This document shows positions 47,537-58,937 of a stretch of DNA of 64,000 nt, piece by piece (within the stretch, counting starts at the first letter, position 1; each line of letters opens with the position of its first letter). The position numbers and the translations under genes are program-made. A model generated the notes under the pieces. That model had not been told where the DNA came from and did not search any database. It was given only the letters and a program-made list of their open reading frames with translations. The stretch covers positions 12,087,763-12,151,762 of the forward strand of contig CM070601.1 of NCBI GenBank assembly GCA_036346395.1, written 5' to 3'. This DNA comes from Hsuehochloa calcarea. Taxonomy: Eukaryota; Streptophyta; Magnoliopsida; Poales; Poaceae.

Positions 47537-50500
47537 ATGAAGAACGGCAACGCCTCCGCGCCGAACGCCGGCGGCAGCAGCCTGGCGATCACCGAGCGGC
47601 AGAATTCGGCGCCGTCGTGCGTGGCGGCGCTGTTCCAGATGCTTGCCAAGAAGAAGCTCTTCGCCTCATCCTCCAAGAAGAGCAAGTTGCTTCCTCCAGG
47701 TGAGACTGCAAAGAAGCTGCATTGCTCGGGTTCTGTGCAAATCATGTTTTTTAACCCCACTGCGCAAATCAAATCATGTTTATGCCTTTGCTGTTTCAGT
47801 GCGCGCACATAAGTTCTCGCCTGGGAGACCACCCGGTGGCGGGGAGAAGACGCCGGCGGCCAAGACGAGACCTCTACTGGTATGGTACAGCTCACCCCCC
47901 AAGCACCACCCGGCGGTTGTTTTGGTTCTGCGTTCTAGTCGAAATTTCCAAAGTTTGATGCCTGAAAATTTTATCCTTTTGCCTTTCCCCAAACCAAGAT
48001 TTTGATTTCTGGGTTTTGCTTATGTGATTCCTGGAGTTGCTTTTCTTTAGACAAGAGGAAGGCGTTGTTTTTCTTTTGGCGATGAATGGAATCCACAATT
48101 GTTCACTTTAATGATTAACTTTACATCAATGATTTCTTTGTTGGAGATTTCCCCTTTTTATCTGTACCGTGGCCAAGACTTCTTTTAGTTAGACCTAGGA
48201 AAGTTTTGACAATGATTTTTCAGATATTTAGGTTTAGTACTTCAGAATTGCCAAAAGTACTACCACATTTTGTTGCCCTTTTTCTAACCTCCTTTTCACC
48301 TTTTTTTTTGTAAATTGGTTTCTTTAGATGGTAAGCTGCTAGCTCATCCATTTTCTTTTTCCTTCAGCTTGATTCTGTAGACTATCGGAGGAGTATAAGT
48401 GAAGGCCATGGCACCAGTCGCTTGCCAGCGTCTGGCCAAGACAACAATGGCAGTGAAATGTGCACCCCTGGTGTGGTAGCCCGGCTAATGGGCCTGAGCT
48501 CAATGCCGGCAGTCAGTCATCAAAGGCCAACCAAAGCCATGGACTCCTCCGAGCTCGGTGGTCACCGGAATGACTGCTCTCAAGGTTTGCCTGGTACCTG
48601 TGGGAGTGGGAGCATAGGCACCTCGCATCAGAAGCAACATAAGCCAGGGCAGCGCATAGACGAACGGCATGACAATTCCAGCCAGTTCAATACAGATGCA
48701 CAGGCATTGTGGTCACGGAGGCATCTACACAAGGTAGCTTCACCTCTTAAGAGCCCAAGGTCAATTTCGAGCAGGAACAAGGCTCGCCTGATTGAAGCAG
48801 CAGCCAAGGTTCTGGAACCTGGTATGCAGTCCAGGAATCGCCATCTGGCTCGGCGACATGCACGTTTGGATTATTCATGCAACGGCGACGGTGTGGCGAG
48901 TGCTGCTGTTGTCTTACAAAATTTGTCTGATCAATACTCAAGGGATATGTGCGCTGATGGTGTACCAAGATCAGGTGATCGCAATGTAGGAGCTACATCA
49001 CATCACAATTCTACTTATCAGTGGTCTGAAGAGAATGCTAAGAGGAATGCTTCCATTAGGAGGCCAAACCAGAGTGTGTTATGTCAAGTGCAATCTGAAG
49101 GAAACAGTAAGGGCTTGCCTGTTAGCTCGAGCGAGAAGGCTAGATTTAAGGACAGTGCTCAGAGGACGTCCGCTGCTATCTCACATACAAATCAAGGTGT
49201 CCAGAAAATTCAGCCGAGAAACATATCCCGGGAGAATGTTGCTTGTAGCCCTCTCAAGCAGAATAACCTGAAGCAGAATGCGTTGCCAGTAGCTTGTAGA
49301 GCAGCAGATCCTAGACATATGGTCCAAATGCAGAAACATAGCACTGGGGAGCAAAATGTGACAAACGCCGCCAATGACTTTTTTTCTTCTAACAAAAGTA
49401 TGAACAGCAGTGCATCGTTGAGATCCAAAAGAATTGTAATGGATAGATTTGGCGTGTCACATAGTAGTGGGGACAACAAGAACTTGAGCGCAAAAGCTCA
49501 TCGAACCAGTTGCCTACATAGTGATAGCACTAACAAACTGAAGCTAAAGACCGCAACACCAAAAGCTATGGAGAAAGATATGATAATTGCAAAAGGTGCA
49601 GGGCTGGTTAGCGAGAAGCCAAAGTCTGCCAGTCCAAACTGTGTTAGGAATGACTTGCGGAGACAGGGAGAGTTGTGCAATGCTTCCAGGTGTAACAACT
49701 CGGGCATCGTTTCTTTCACTTTCAGTTCACCAATGAAGGTTGTCCCTACTTCTTTGCCCGGTGATAATACTAAAGGAACAGGTAGCGCTGTTCTGGGATC
49801 TCCTACTGGTACTTGTCCTAAGACACATTCTCGTAGGGACTGCCAAAATATTTCTTCGCAAAGGGACTTGGTTTTCAGGGAAGTTTTACAAGGCACATCA
49901 AGTATGGAGACTGCAGAATCAGTTTCCTCCAATCGAGATGAGTTGAAGAATAGAGATATTCCTGGTGGCAGAGTAAACTCTTCGTTGTTTGAAAAGATGA
50001 GTGCTTTCCCTGTCATGGAAAAATCTTCAAGTGATGAATTGCTATGGCAGTGCAACTTTGTGGACAGTCTGATTTATGGCTTTGGAGAGCTTCCCAATCC
50101 TGTCGAATTGCGTGAAACTCATAAAAAGCATGAGGTTAGTAATTTGATCTTTCTTGTTATCAACCATGGTGTAATACTGACATGATTCTCATGAAAACCC
50201 GCAAGGATCATTTTTGTCTGACGAAAACTCCTCGGTCACTACTATCTGCAGCCTAATGCAAAAGCTAGTAATCCATCTCGATCTATACCCAGAGGCAACA
50301 ATCAGCAAAGCCCTCTATCGATTCTTCAATCTACATATGCAGAGGATGATTGCATTTCTGGGAGTCCACACTACACTGCAGGTAACAGAACTTCCTTTTT
50401 TTGTGCATGGGCAATTGTTAGCTATGTTGTTCACAAGTAGTTTCTTTCTGCCCTTCATTTTAAAATTTGGGTCAACTAACAAAAGTTGGCTAACAAACAC

Positions 50501-51292
50501 AATTCATGTGCTATCTTACCTTCTATGTGGCGTAATGTTATAAAATGCAAAATCCCAAATCCCAGTAGCTGAGTTACACACTTTTAAGTTGCATGCTGAC
50601 TCTTTCATGTCTTCAACAATTGCCAAACAGAAGCTGAATTCAAAGATAGCCGTCCCTTGAAGGTTTCTACACCACCATTTAGCATGCAAGACGTAACTAC
50701 CGAGAGAAATTCTAGGTGTACTGAACCTAATTTTGGCCAGCATGGTTTGCACCCGTTTGAACTGGCAGTCCAAGACAGCAAGCTGATACGCCCTAGAGAG
50801 GTTACGTCAACTGTTGAACTGCTACTAACAAACGTTTGTCGGTCTGGTCGACGAAAATCGAAAGCACCTTTCAAGGCATTCCTTCTCCAGACATTTGAGT
50901 CTGTTCTTACCACCTTTACCACAAGTGCCAATAGTAACACCATGAAGGCCACAGAAGCGAATCCGCTACGAGATCTCGCATTCGATTTCGTCATGGAGTG
51001 CTTGGACTCGATGTGCATTCAGCTCTGTGACTCGGGTTACAGGTCATTCTCAAAGCTTGCCCTGATCTGCACCGAGGAGAGGTTGGCTGCTCAGGTCAAG
51101 AAGGAAATTGCAAGGTGCAGCGACATGGCCGGGAAAGCCTTGGATGATCTGGCCGTGAGTGACGTCGAGCACGCGGTTGAGACATGTATGAGTTCCTCGC
51201 ACGAAGCATTCCAAATCAGTGTGCAGATCGAACGGGATCTGCTCCAAGAGCTAGTAGACGAGATCGGGCTAGATATGTTCAGGCGTTTGTAA
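47537..51292 (+). CDS. TRM/LONGIFOLIA-type protein with DUF4378 (five exons, 933 aa)
   Basis: Exons: 47537-47699, 47800-47879, 48368-50134, 50252-50381 and 50631-51292 (stop TAA). Splice sites are GT-AG throughout and the phases join (1, 0, 0, 1) with 934 codons in total. The N-terminus has SCVAALFQMLAKKKLFASSS. The VARLMGL motif typical of TON1-recruiting-motif (TRM) and DUF3741 proteins is at residues 118-124. A long polar, Ser/Asn/Lys-rich middle follows (about 125-700). A QQSPLSILQ-type motif is encoded by exon 4. The C-terminal DUF4378 (about 760-930) includes FDFVMECLDSMC and ends ERDLLQELVDEIGLDMFRRL. Known members bind microtubule-associated TON1/PP2A complexes and steer cell elongation and division plane; that role is inferred here. 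The N-terminus does not match the LONGIFOLIA1 start, so I give no symbol. A copia element lies about 200 bp past the stop. Confidence 0.9.
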
Positions 51293-51492
51293 CTCCGGAG
51301 CTCATGGATTCTCATGTTCTGTTTTGCTGTGTAATGCTTTGCCTGCCTGCCGTGACATTTGCAAAGCCAGTGTTCGCGGGCTTACTGAGCAGTATTCGAT
51401 AAGATTGTTGTCAGTGCTAGCGATTGCACAGGAAAGTGTAAAATCTTGTTGCTCCTATCTCGTCCTGCGATGTTTGATTGAAGAGGTGCTTG

Positions 51493-51735
51493 TGAAAGCA
51501 TATAGAGTTTTGGGTAATGACGCAATAGATTGATGAAAAGTTTAAGGTACACGGGTTACATATATATAGCCGGTCGAGGTTGGTGTGAACACAAGACTGA
51601 ACCGAACAGTCGGTGTGAACACGAGACCGAACCGAACAGTTGGTGTGAACACGAAACCGAAACGAACAGTCGGTGTGAACACGAGACCGAACCGAACAGT
51701 CGGTGTGAATACGCCCGTGATTTATCCGTCTAACA
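51493..51735 (-). repeat. LTR (3' in element orientation) with 30-bp minisatellite
   Basis: Contains four to five 30-bp units built on GGTGTGAACACGAGACCGAA (about 51581-51712). A TATATATAGCC box lies just outside the array. Confidence 0.92.
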
Positions 51736-51849
51736 CGCCCCTGTAGTCTGAGCGGGAGGAGGTTGGACGTTCAGACTAGCCCGAAATTCGGTGAAGACGG
51801 ACGTAATCCGGATGGGCAGAAGCTGCAAACCCGGAAGGCTGAACACAGT

Positions 51850-52184
51850 AGACAGTCTCTGCTAGTGTGCCATGAAGAAAGGCATTCTTCACATCCAGCT
51901 AATGGATAGGCCAATCTCGAGAAAGAGCCAATGTGAGAACTGTGCGAACCGTAGCAGGCTTCACCACTGGACTGAAAGTTTCATCAAAATCAATGCCAGG
52001 CCGCTGAGTGAAGCCACGAAGAACCCAGCGATCCTTGTAGCGCTCAAGAGAACCGTCAGGATGAAACTTGTGGCGATAAACCCATTTGCTCGGCGATGTT
52101 GGCGCCGGTGGACGAGAACGAGGTCCCACGTCCGATTAGACCGAGTGCATCAATTCCTCGGTCATAGCTTGGCGCCAATTGGGA
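51850..52184 (-). pseudogene. Copia reverse transcriptase N-terminal part
   Basis: Minus-strand frame: SKWVYRHKFHPDGSLERYKD, RWVLRGFTQRPGIDFDETFS, PVVKPATVRTVLTLALS, then QLDVKNAFLHGTL and VYCVQPSGF. These are the first RT motifs, including the first catalytic Asp (QLDVKNAFLHG). The sequence then jumps to the polyprotein tail (a RASLNVQPPPAQTT-like end in another frame, 51815-51737), so the YVDD box and RNase H are deleted. Confidence 0.88.
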
Positions 52185-52737
52185 TCACCCGACATCTGCG
52201 GAATGTCTTGAATCTGGCGAAAGAACTGCGCATGTAGGTTGAGGCGTCCGTTGAAATCTGAATACCGATTTGGCACGAGTAACCATACGGTGATCATTAG
52301 CTACCGGTGGAGTCGGAGCAACGGATGGCGGCCGTGCGTGTGGCCACAACTCGGGGTGCATGGGTGTCAACGAGAGCCGGTCGGGGAGCAACATTGGCGC
52401 CGGGAGGTCTTTGTGTTTTGCATCGTCGAAAGCATCCGGGAGCACCAGGTGGGCCAAGCGGTGGTGCAGCCTGCGGTGCTGAGAGATCAGCAGGCCACGG
52501 CGTAGGGAGGCCAGACGATGTCACGGGGGCAGCAGGGGTTGGCCCGGAAGTTGGCCCGCCTGCAGCCGAACCAGGCCAGATGGGCCCCGCGACCGAAGTA
52601 GGCCCAGGGGAGTGTGCGTGTAGCACAGGTCCTGAGGGACAGTGCAGGTCAGAGCCATCAACAGACGATGAGGTGTGGCCGGTTCCGCTGGCAGCTGCCC
52701 AAGGTGATGTACCATGGGGGCAGCAGGACCGGCCGCA

Positions 52738-53928
52738 CTACCACGTGACGTCGTAGAGCACGCAAGAGGAAAATGCCCAAAGGCGGTGGGCCGAGTCCAT
52801 GTTAGCTAGAAAGTCAAGGTCGGTCGGCTCAAAGCGATCGTGGGAGGTGGCAAAGGGGAAGGATGTTTCATCGAAAGTGACATGCCGGGATATGATAATC
52901 CTATTCGATGAAAGATCGAGACAGCGGTAACCCTTATGTTCCGATGGATAGCCAAGAAAGACACATAGAGTAGACCGGGGAGAGAGCTTATTAGCCGCCG
53001 TGGAGGAGAGGTTTGGGTAGCATTGACACCCGAAGACACGTAAGTGGGAGTAAGAGGGATGAACACCAAATAGAGCGAAGTGTGGTGTGAGGAACTGGAG
53101 TGTCTTCGTGGGGTGAAGATTAAGCAAATATGTGGCGGTGTGGAGAGCGTCAACCCAATATGATGGTGGGAGGCTAGCTTGGAACATGAGGGAGCGCATG
53201 ATGTTGTTGGTGGAACGAATGATGCGTTCGGCCTTGCCATTTTGTTGAGAAGTGTGTGGGCATGACATGCGGAGTGCAACGCCATGAGTAAGAAAGAAGT
53301 GACGGGCGGAGGAGTTGTCAAATTCGCGGCCATTGTCACATTGGACGCGTTTGATGGTGAGGCCAAACTGCGTGCGGACATAGGCAAAGAAATACGACAA
53401 GGTGGAGAAGGTGTCCGACTTAAGGCGCAGTGGAAAGGTCCACGAATAGTGCGAGCAATCGTCTAAAATAATAAGATAATATTTGTAGCCAGAGATACTA
53501 GCAACAGGAGATGTCCAAAGGTCACAATGAATTAAATCAAAATTTAAAATAGCACGGGAGCTAGAAGTGGCAAAAGGTAAACGAATGTGACGACCAAGTT
53601 GACAAGCATGACAAATAGACTCGGTAGCCTCATTAGTATATGAAATAGCTGAAGTACTGGCTAGTTTGCAGAGGGCCTCGGTGCCAATGTGACCGAGACG
53701 ACGATGCCAAAGTGTAGAAGGTGCAGTGGCGACGAGAGCTCGCGGCGTGGGTGGACATGGCAGCAATGGATAGAGGTAGCCGGAACTATTGCACCTGGCG
53801 ATCACGCTCCGAGTGCGAAGATCCTTGACAGAAAGACCATATGGGTCAAACTCAGCGAACAGCTTGTTGTCAATGGTAAATTGTCTAATGAAATTAAGTT
53901 TTAATAATATGTGGAGTGACAAGAACAT
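52738..53928 (-). CDS. Copia integrase region, 396 codons open
   Basis: Contains the HHCC zinc-binding part (LWHRRLGH with His75 and His80; Cys106 and Cys109 in ICHAC) and the catalytic core: Asp136 (HCDLWTSP), Asp198 (QCDNGREF) and Glu234 (QQNGKAERI), so the D,D-35-E set is complete. The C-terminal part has FGCQCYPNL and CVFLGYPSEHKGYRCLDL, standard for copia. The frame is open for its full length, far better preserved than gag or RT. The ORF start at 53928 is inside the polyprotein, so this is a domain, not a separate gene. It integrates element cDNA in the nucleus when expressed from a complete element. Confidence 0.88.
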   Translation of the reverse strand: MFLSLHILLKLNFIRQFTIDNKLFAEFDPYGLSVKDLRTRSVIARCNSSGYLYPLLPCPPTPRALVATAPSTLWHRRLGHIGTEALCKLASTSAISYTNEATESICHACQLGRHIRLPFATSSSRAILNFDLIHCDLWTSPVASISGYKYYLIILDDCSHYSWTFPLRLKSDTFSTLSYFFAYVRTQFGLTIKRVQCDNGREFDNSSARHFFLTHGVALRMSCPHTSQQNGKAERIIRSTNNIMRSLMFQASLPPSYWVDALHTATYLLNLHPTKTLQFLTPHFALFGVHPSYSHLRVFGCQCYPNLSSTAANKLSPRSTLCVFLGYPSEHKGYRCLDLSSNRIIISRHVTFDETSFPFATSHDRFEPTDLDFLANMDSAHRLWAFSSCVLYDVTW

Positions 53929-54089
53929 TCAGAGAGAAAATTGACCATGAGGAGCGGAAAGGGCGAGAGATCCGGCGGAGGTAACGGAAGAGATGATCCG
54001 TTACCCACTATGATAGTAGAGTGAGAGGGGAGGTGCGGCGAGATGTTACCAGGCATCCAAGTCATATGAGATGTGGCGCCAGAGTCCAT
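53901..54089 (-). pseudogene. Copia protease fragment
   Basis: Minus-strand MDSGATSHMT is the protease active site (Asp-Ser-Gly) of copia. It lies between the gag pieces and the integrase, in a different frame from the integrase. Confidence 0.8.
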
Positions 54090-54336
54090 GTACCACTCCC
54101 GTAAGGAGGCGGGGTGAGGACATAGTGTTGAACGAGTTCAATAGTCTTTGCTTGGTCCCACCGCCCAAGACTGATATGGGATGCCAGCCACTGCTGCCAG
54201 TCCGTTGGCTCACTGGAAAGTGCCCGAGCGGGCCTCCACCAGTCTTTGCAGGATGGGCATAGGGCGCGCCATGGTGAGCCGTGGCGCGAACTGGCCGCCG
54301 CATGAAGAGCAGAGGAGGCGCGAAGGGCTCTTGCTG

Positions 54337-55440
54337 CTACCGATTAGGCCGCGACCGAGAATGAGTTGTGGCCGAGTGTGGTCGACTTGGACCGCTCCGC
54401 CCATGGATTCCGAAGGACGGAGGTCGCCCGCTGCAGACCGAAGCGCCGGAGCCGTGCTTGACATGCCCTTTGTGCCGTGAATCGGTGTTGCCGCCACGAG
54501 TTAGATGGGTTGTTGCCACCGGTGCCGCCGTTACGCGCCCGCGGTTATTACGGCCGCCGGTTGCGGTTTTTGTTGTTGTCGCGACCGCCACCGCGGCCGC
54601 CATTGCCGCACCGCCTTTGGGCCCGTGGTGAGAAAGCGGATGAAGAGCCGCCGGCTTGTTCTTCATGGAGAGCTCCTCAAGCATGAGGTCCGCACGGACT
54701 TCGACGAAGGAGGGGAACGACTTCGACCGCTTGATAATAGCGGCCATGTGGTCAAAGCGCTCGTTCACTCCACGTAGCACGGAGAGGACGAGGGTGCGAT
54801 CGAGGACGGGTTCGCCAAGATCGCCGAGAGCGTCGGCCATGGTCTTCATCTTCCCAAATAGTCGGAGATGGATAGATCGCCTGCAGAGGTTGCGAACTCG
54901 ACGCCGAGGTGCGGTAGCGCGTCTCCTTGTTCCCGAGAAATTGTTCCTCGAGGCCGAGCCAAACACGACGTCGCGTGCGCCATCGGCATCATAACGAGCT
55001 CGCCGAGGTCAAGGAGATGGTGCCGTAGAGCGGTGAGGACCGTGCACTCCATGCGACACCAACTGGAATGTCGGGGCACGTCGTCGAGAGGACGTGGTCG
55101 AGAGCTTCGTGCTTGCCGACGGTGAGGAGGAAGAGGCCACGCCACTTGGTGTAGTTCGGCGTGTCGGAGTCGAGCACGACGGGGATGAGGGAGCGGATGT
55201 TGAGGACGGCCACCGCTTGAGCGTGAAGGGTCGCGATGGCCGCGGCTTCAAGGGCATCCTGTTGGGCGTCGTGAGCACGTTCGGCGTCGAGGAGGCGCCG
55301 GTGGTCGGCATCAAGCGCGAAGGCTGGCGTTGATGCGCTGCCGGCCTCAAAGCGTCGTGCGCGTTCGTCCTCGGCGTGCTGCAGGCGCGTTCGGCCTCTT
55401 CGGCCGAGGCGCCGCGCTCCTCGCGTGGTGGGATCGCCAT
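54337..55440 (-). pseudogene. Copia gag (frameshifted)
   Basis: Start region MAIPPREERGASAEEAERA at 55440. Then, in another frame, LDADHRRLLDAERAHDAQQD and LHAQAVAVLNIRSLIPVVLD. A further shift leads to MADALGDLGEPVLDRTLVLS, VLRGVNERFDHMAAIIKRSK and FVEVRADLMLEELSM (54960-54640), then a Gly/Arg/Thr-rich tail. The KTLVPVVLD-like and DALGDLGEPV segments mark it as the same gag family as the element at 37354. At least two frameshifts. Confidence 0.82.
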
Positions 55441-55581
55441 GGCACCGGGTGGAAAGAAGGAAGAGAGAGGGAGGAGCGGCGGGCGAGGAGATGGCGGCGA
55501 CGCAGTAGTAGCGGCGAGCGCATTTAACGCCGGCGGCTATGGTCGAAGCGAGGTCGCGGATGCGAACCACTCATGATACCA

Positions 55582-55824
55582 TGAAAGCGTATAGAGTTTT
55601 GGGTAATGACGCAATAGATTGATGAAAAGTTTAAGGTACACGGGTTACATATATATAGCCGGTCGAGGTTGGTGTGAACACAAGACTGAACCGAACAGTC
55701 GGTGTGAACACGAGACCGAACCGAACAGTCGGTGTGAACACGAGACCGAAACGAACAGTCGGTATGAACACGAGACCGAACCGAACAGTCGGTGTGAACA
55801 CGCCCGTGATTTATCCGTCTAACA
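55582..55824 (-). repeat. LTR (5' in element orientation) with 30-bp minisatellite
   Basis: Pair of the LTR at 51493-51735, same length. The primer-binding site TGGTATCATGAGTGG (minus strand) adjoins its inner edge at 55581. Confidence 0.92.
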
Positions 55825-55829
55825 GCTTG

Positions 55830-56211
55830 TTTCTTGCCTTGGTATGGGATATTATCGCTACAGCCTACAGGAAGCAGCCAGCATAGGCGTTTTTTTTAAT
55901 ATACAGCAGTACATGCTGGCGACACCGACGCGCAAGCGTTGCCGTGCTCATCAACAACGTCACGGGGACGAGATGAGAGCAGGTGACGAAGGCAAGGGAA
56001 GTAGCTCTTGTGGGGGGTGAGGCCGCGTCGAAGACGCACTCATTCGCAGAAGGTCATGGAGATCATGACGCGGAACACCGTACTAAACTGAAAGTCTGAA
56101 ACGCTGCGTGGGAAGCGACCAACCACGCCGAGCCCCGTGGTGGGCCTATCTAGATCTCCGCCGTGGGCCGTGGGGACCTCGTCCGCGGGTTGCGGGGAGC
56201 GGCGCGCGCTC

Positions 56212-56242
<31 letters not shown>

Positions 56243-57997
56243 GCCAGATGCGCTGCCGTGTCATCCACCGCGATCCGGCGCATGCACGCCGTTCGCGTGT
56301 CGATGATCACCAGGTCGGGGGCGTCCAATGCCGGCTGGGCTCGTCGCCCTCGCTCTTGTCGCGATTACAGGAGTGCACGACAGGCTGCAGCCTAAAAAGT
56401 GGCCGATGCCAGGGGCGGAACCGGGGGCAGTCGGTGCTAGCGCCTCCTATCGACCGTCAGCTTATGGTGTACTCTTTGTGCTAAAAAAAATCTCCTTATT
56501 TGATCCCACATTACCGTGCGGGAATGTGGTATCCGGCCTTACCAGTAGCTCATTGCTCCGAAATCAACACAAAGGTATAAGCCACTTGAAACAACAACCT
56601 CATCTCGACAGGAAAAGATGATGGTGGCTGGAATTAGCAAAGCATGCACCGAGGCGTCAATGCTGGAGGGCAGCTTCTTGCAGTTGCTTGAGCCGCCAAT
56701 AGAGAGTAGGAGTTCCGTCGAGTAGGTCATCCTCACGGTCCCCTCCTCTCTTCAGAGGTAGAAAAAGAAGACTAGAAAATTTGGGTTGCGTTGGCGCACC
56801 AAAGCCAAACCATATATTGGTAGTTGGATGTTTCCATGATAGACGTCTAGGCCAATCGGCTAAGCTCACCAAAGCTCATCTATCTCACTAGCTCTCCATT
56901 TCCATCTATCGCACTTGATAGGTAAGCGGCACTGCAGCAGGCCAGCAACACGGCAGACTGCCGCTGGCTGACGACTCGGCATTTAGCAAACCGCAAATAG
57001 ATGAGTAAGTTCTATTAACACCTCTAAATTTTGATCTGTGACCTCCACCGCCCGATGCCAAGCCGAAGCGGAGCAGCCTAGCAAGTGGTGCCCCAGCACA
57101 AGCTGGCGTGGTGCCCAGAGGAACAATAGCTCCTGGCTGCGTGCGTGGAGCACGAGCACACGCTGGATTTAGCGGGCGTTAGATGTTAGTACAGCGGCAT
57201 GTCGACCTGCACCCACCTTTCTCCTGCAAGCGTGGATTCAAGGATTCCAAGTGTCATCATGTGCCTTGGAGCAGGGTAGGCATATTGGCCGGAGTCCTGT
57301 GTGATGCAGAGTTGCAGACGGCCTCGAAGCGGAGCAGCTTCGGTTCCATAATTCTCCTACTTCATGGCACCTCAGGCCGGGCTGGTGCATAGGATTGTGG
57401 TTGTGGTTTGTGTCACGCGGATCCCTCCAAGCCGATACTCGTCTCTAACAATTTAGCCAAAACTAGCTTAAAGCCAAAGAGTCTTTAGCTGAAATGGCAA
57501 CTTTTTGAAACACAATAGCAAAACTAGCTTCCTCGTGTTCAAAATAACAAAACTAGCACCTCCGAAATGACAAAATTGACATCTCCACCGCACAAAATCG
57601 CCGTAAAAAGCCACGTACCGCTCACCCAATTCACAAAAAGTCACGCATCGAACTTCCAAACCACAACATACCACTTGCCAAGCCCACCTACAGGAGAGGC
57701 AGGCCTACACATTTATAGCAACTAGTTTTGAGTTTTCGTCATTGCTTCGTCCAATAGAGTTAACCAACCTTGTGGTACATTTCATACCATGTGCCCTCTT
57801 TAGGGTCACATGCACACACTACTCGCAACGAGGGTTGATGACTTGGGCATTTGCCATGTCTGTGGTGTGGTTAACCTAGGGCACAACCCTTTAGGAGAGG
57901 GAGAAGATAATACTCCAGCTCAATTTGCCATGATCAGAAGTAACACGTCCGGATTAACTCATTTGGGCGAAGAAGGACAAAAGAGTAGACTACTACG
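55830..57997. other. Downstream of the TRM gene, no complete gene
   Basis: The first part continues the TRM 3' flank after the copia insertion. A minus-strand frame at 56328-56146 (DAPDLVIIDTRTACMRRIAV) looks protein-like but matches no family I can name. CAGGGGCGGAACC at 56410 resembles a grass hAT terminus; its partner was not found. 57465-57680 is A/C-rich with repeated CAAAACTAGC. No RNA gene seen. Confidence 0.4.
56211..56240. repeat. (GA)n microsatellite
   Basis: About 15 GA units without interruption. Confidence 0.95.
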
Positions 57998-58873
57998 CGA
58001 ACATAAGCCTGTACTAAGTGGTTGCTGGGCTTAAGCAAGTTTTGGGTTACATCGTCGTTTTGGTAACAGATGTCCTCGCTAAAGGCTTATTGGATAGAGA
58101 GGGATTGAACATAATTCTTCCGTATTAAAAGATATTTTAGTTCAAATTCCCTGCTAAATCACTGTATATCCAAACATACTTTAAATAGGAGATTGACTCA
58201 CCCGGCAATCAATCACTGAATGTACAGGTCATAGATTTATTCTCGGTCTCCGCAGTTCTAGACACGTGCTAGTTGGTGCACTCGTGTATGCACCCACTGT
58301 TGTTTTCTTGAAAAAATAAGAAATTTGTTTAGATATGCATAAGAAATTTGTTTAGATATGCGCTCATGGAGCAAATAGAAGAAGATGGACTAAACTGACG
58401 ATCACTGGGCGGTTTATACGGATCGAGTGGAAGAGCAACTGCGACACACCCCAAGGCCCAAATCCATACCATTGCTTATGATTTTGTCCCAGATTAATCT
58501 AAAAGATTAACCTAGTTAATAACTTGATACTGTTTTTTAGATGAATACTAGACTGTCGAGTGGCAAGCATAGCTATCAAATTCATAACCTGGGCACTTAG
58601 CTCGTAAGTCCACAGACCAGCCCGCACTAGTCCGGCGTCCGGGGGGACTCTTTTTAGACTTTTACCAAGCAGCACAGTTGCACGGTAATGAATACCGACG
58701 CTGGGACCTTTGTAATTTGTAACAGATGACCACAGTTACCAGCTTTTGTAACAGTTGCACGGTAATGAATACCGACGCTATAGTGAACTGAGAGTATAAC
58801 TGCATGGCTAGCCAAAAGTGAACCGGCTACGTAATGACTTATTAAGTATCACAGCAACACACACAAATGTTGA
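57998..58873. repeat. Segmental duplication, copy A (3' flank of the HRZ fragment)
   Basis: From CGAACATAAGCCTGTACTAA to CAAATGTTGA this stretch is repeated almost base for base at 63090-64000. By eye the copies differ by a few bases, one single-base gap and one 36-bp tandem insertion in copy B. The match in copy B is cut by the window end, so the true duplication is longer. Confidence 0.95.
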
Positions 58874-58937
58874 TATATACTTACAACAATGAATTTCAGG
58901 AAGAATCCGGGATAAAAGAAGAAGAAAATCTCGCCAG

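Larger units (their letters stand above)
51493..55824 (-). mobile_element. Young copia element, antisense to the TRM gene
   Basis: Two 243-bp LTRs (51493-51735 and 55582-55824; TGAAAGC...TAACA on the plus strand) are flanked by perfect GCTTG target-site duplications (51488-51492, 55825-55829). The minus strand reads LTR, TGGTATCATGAG primer-binding site, gag, protease, integrase, RT start, then a jump to the polyprotein tail and the second LTR. The LTRs differ at about five positions, all transitions. Most of RT and RNase H is deleted, and gag has frameshifts, so it is not autonomous. Its gag is related to that of the element at 37354. Confidence 0.93.

Noticed and set aside
50214..50543. 109-codon frame running through TRM exon 4
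   Set aside because: Wrong frame. The acceptor at 50251 and donor after 50381 give an in-phase exon with a family-like NQQSPLSILQ segment instead.
56146..56328. Possible enzyme-like fragment (DAPDLVIIDTRTACMRRIAV)
   Set aside because: Too short and without a confident family match to be called; kept only as a note in the region entry.
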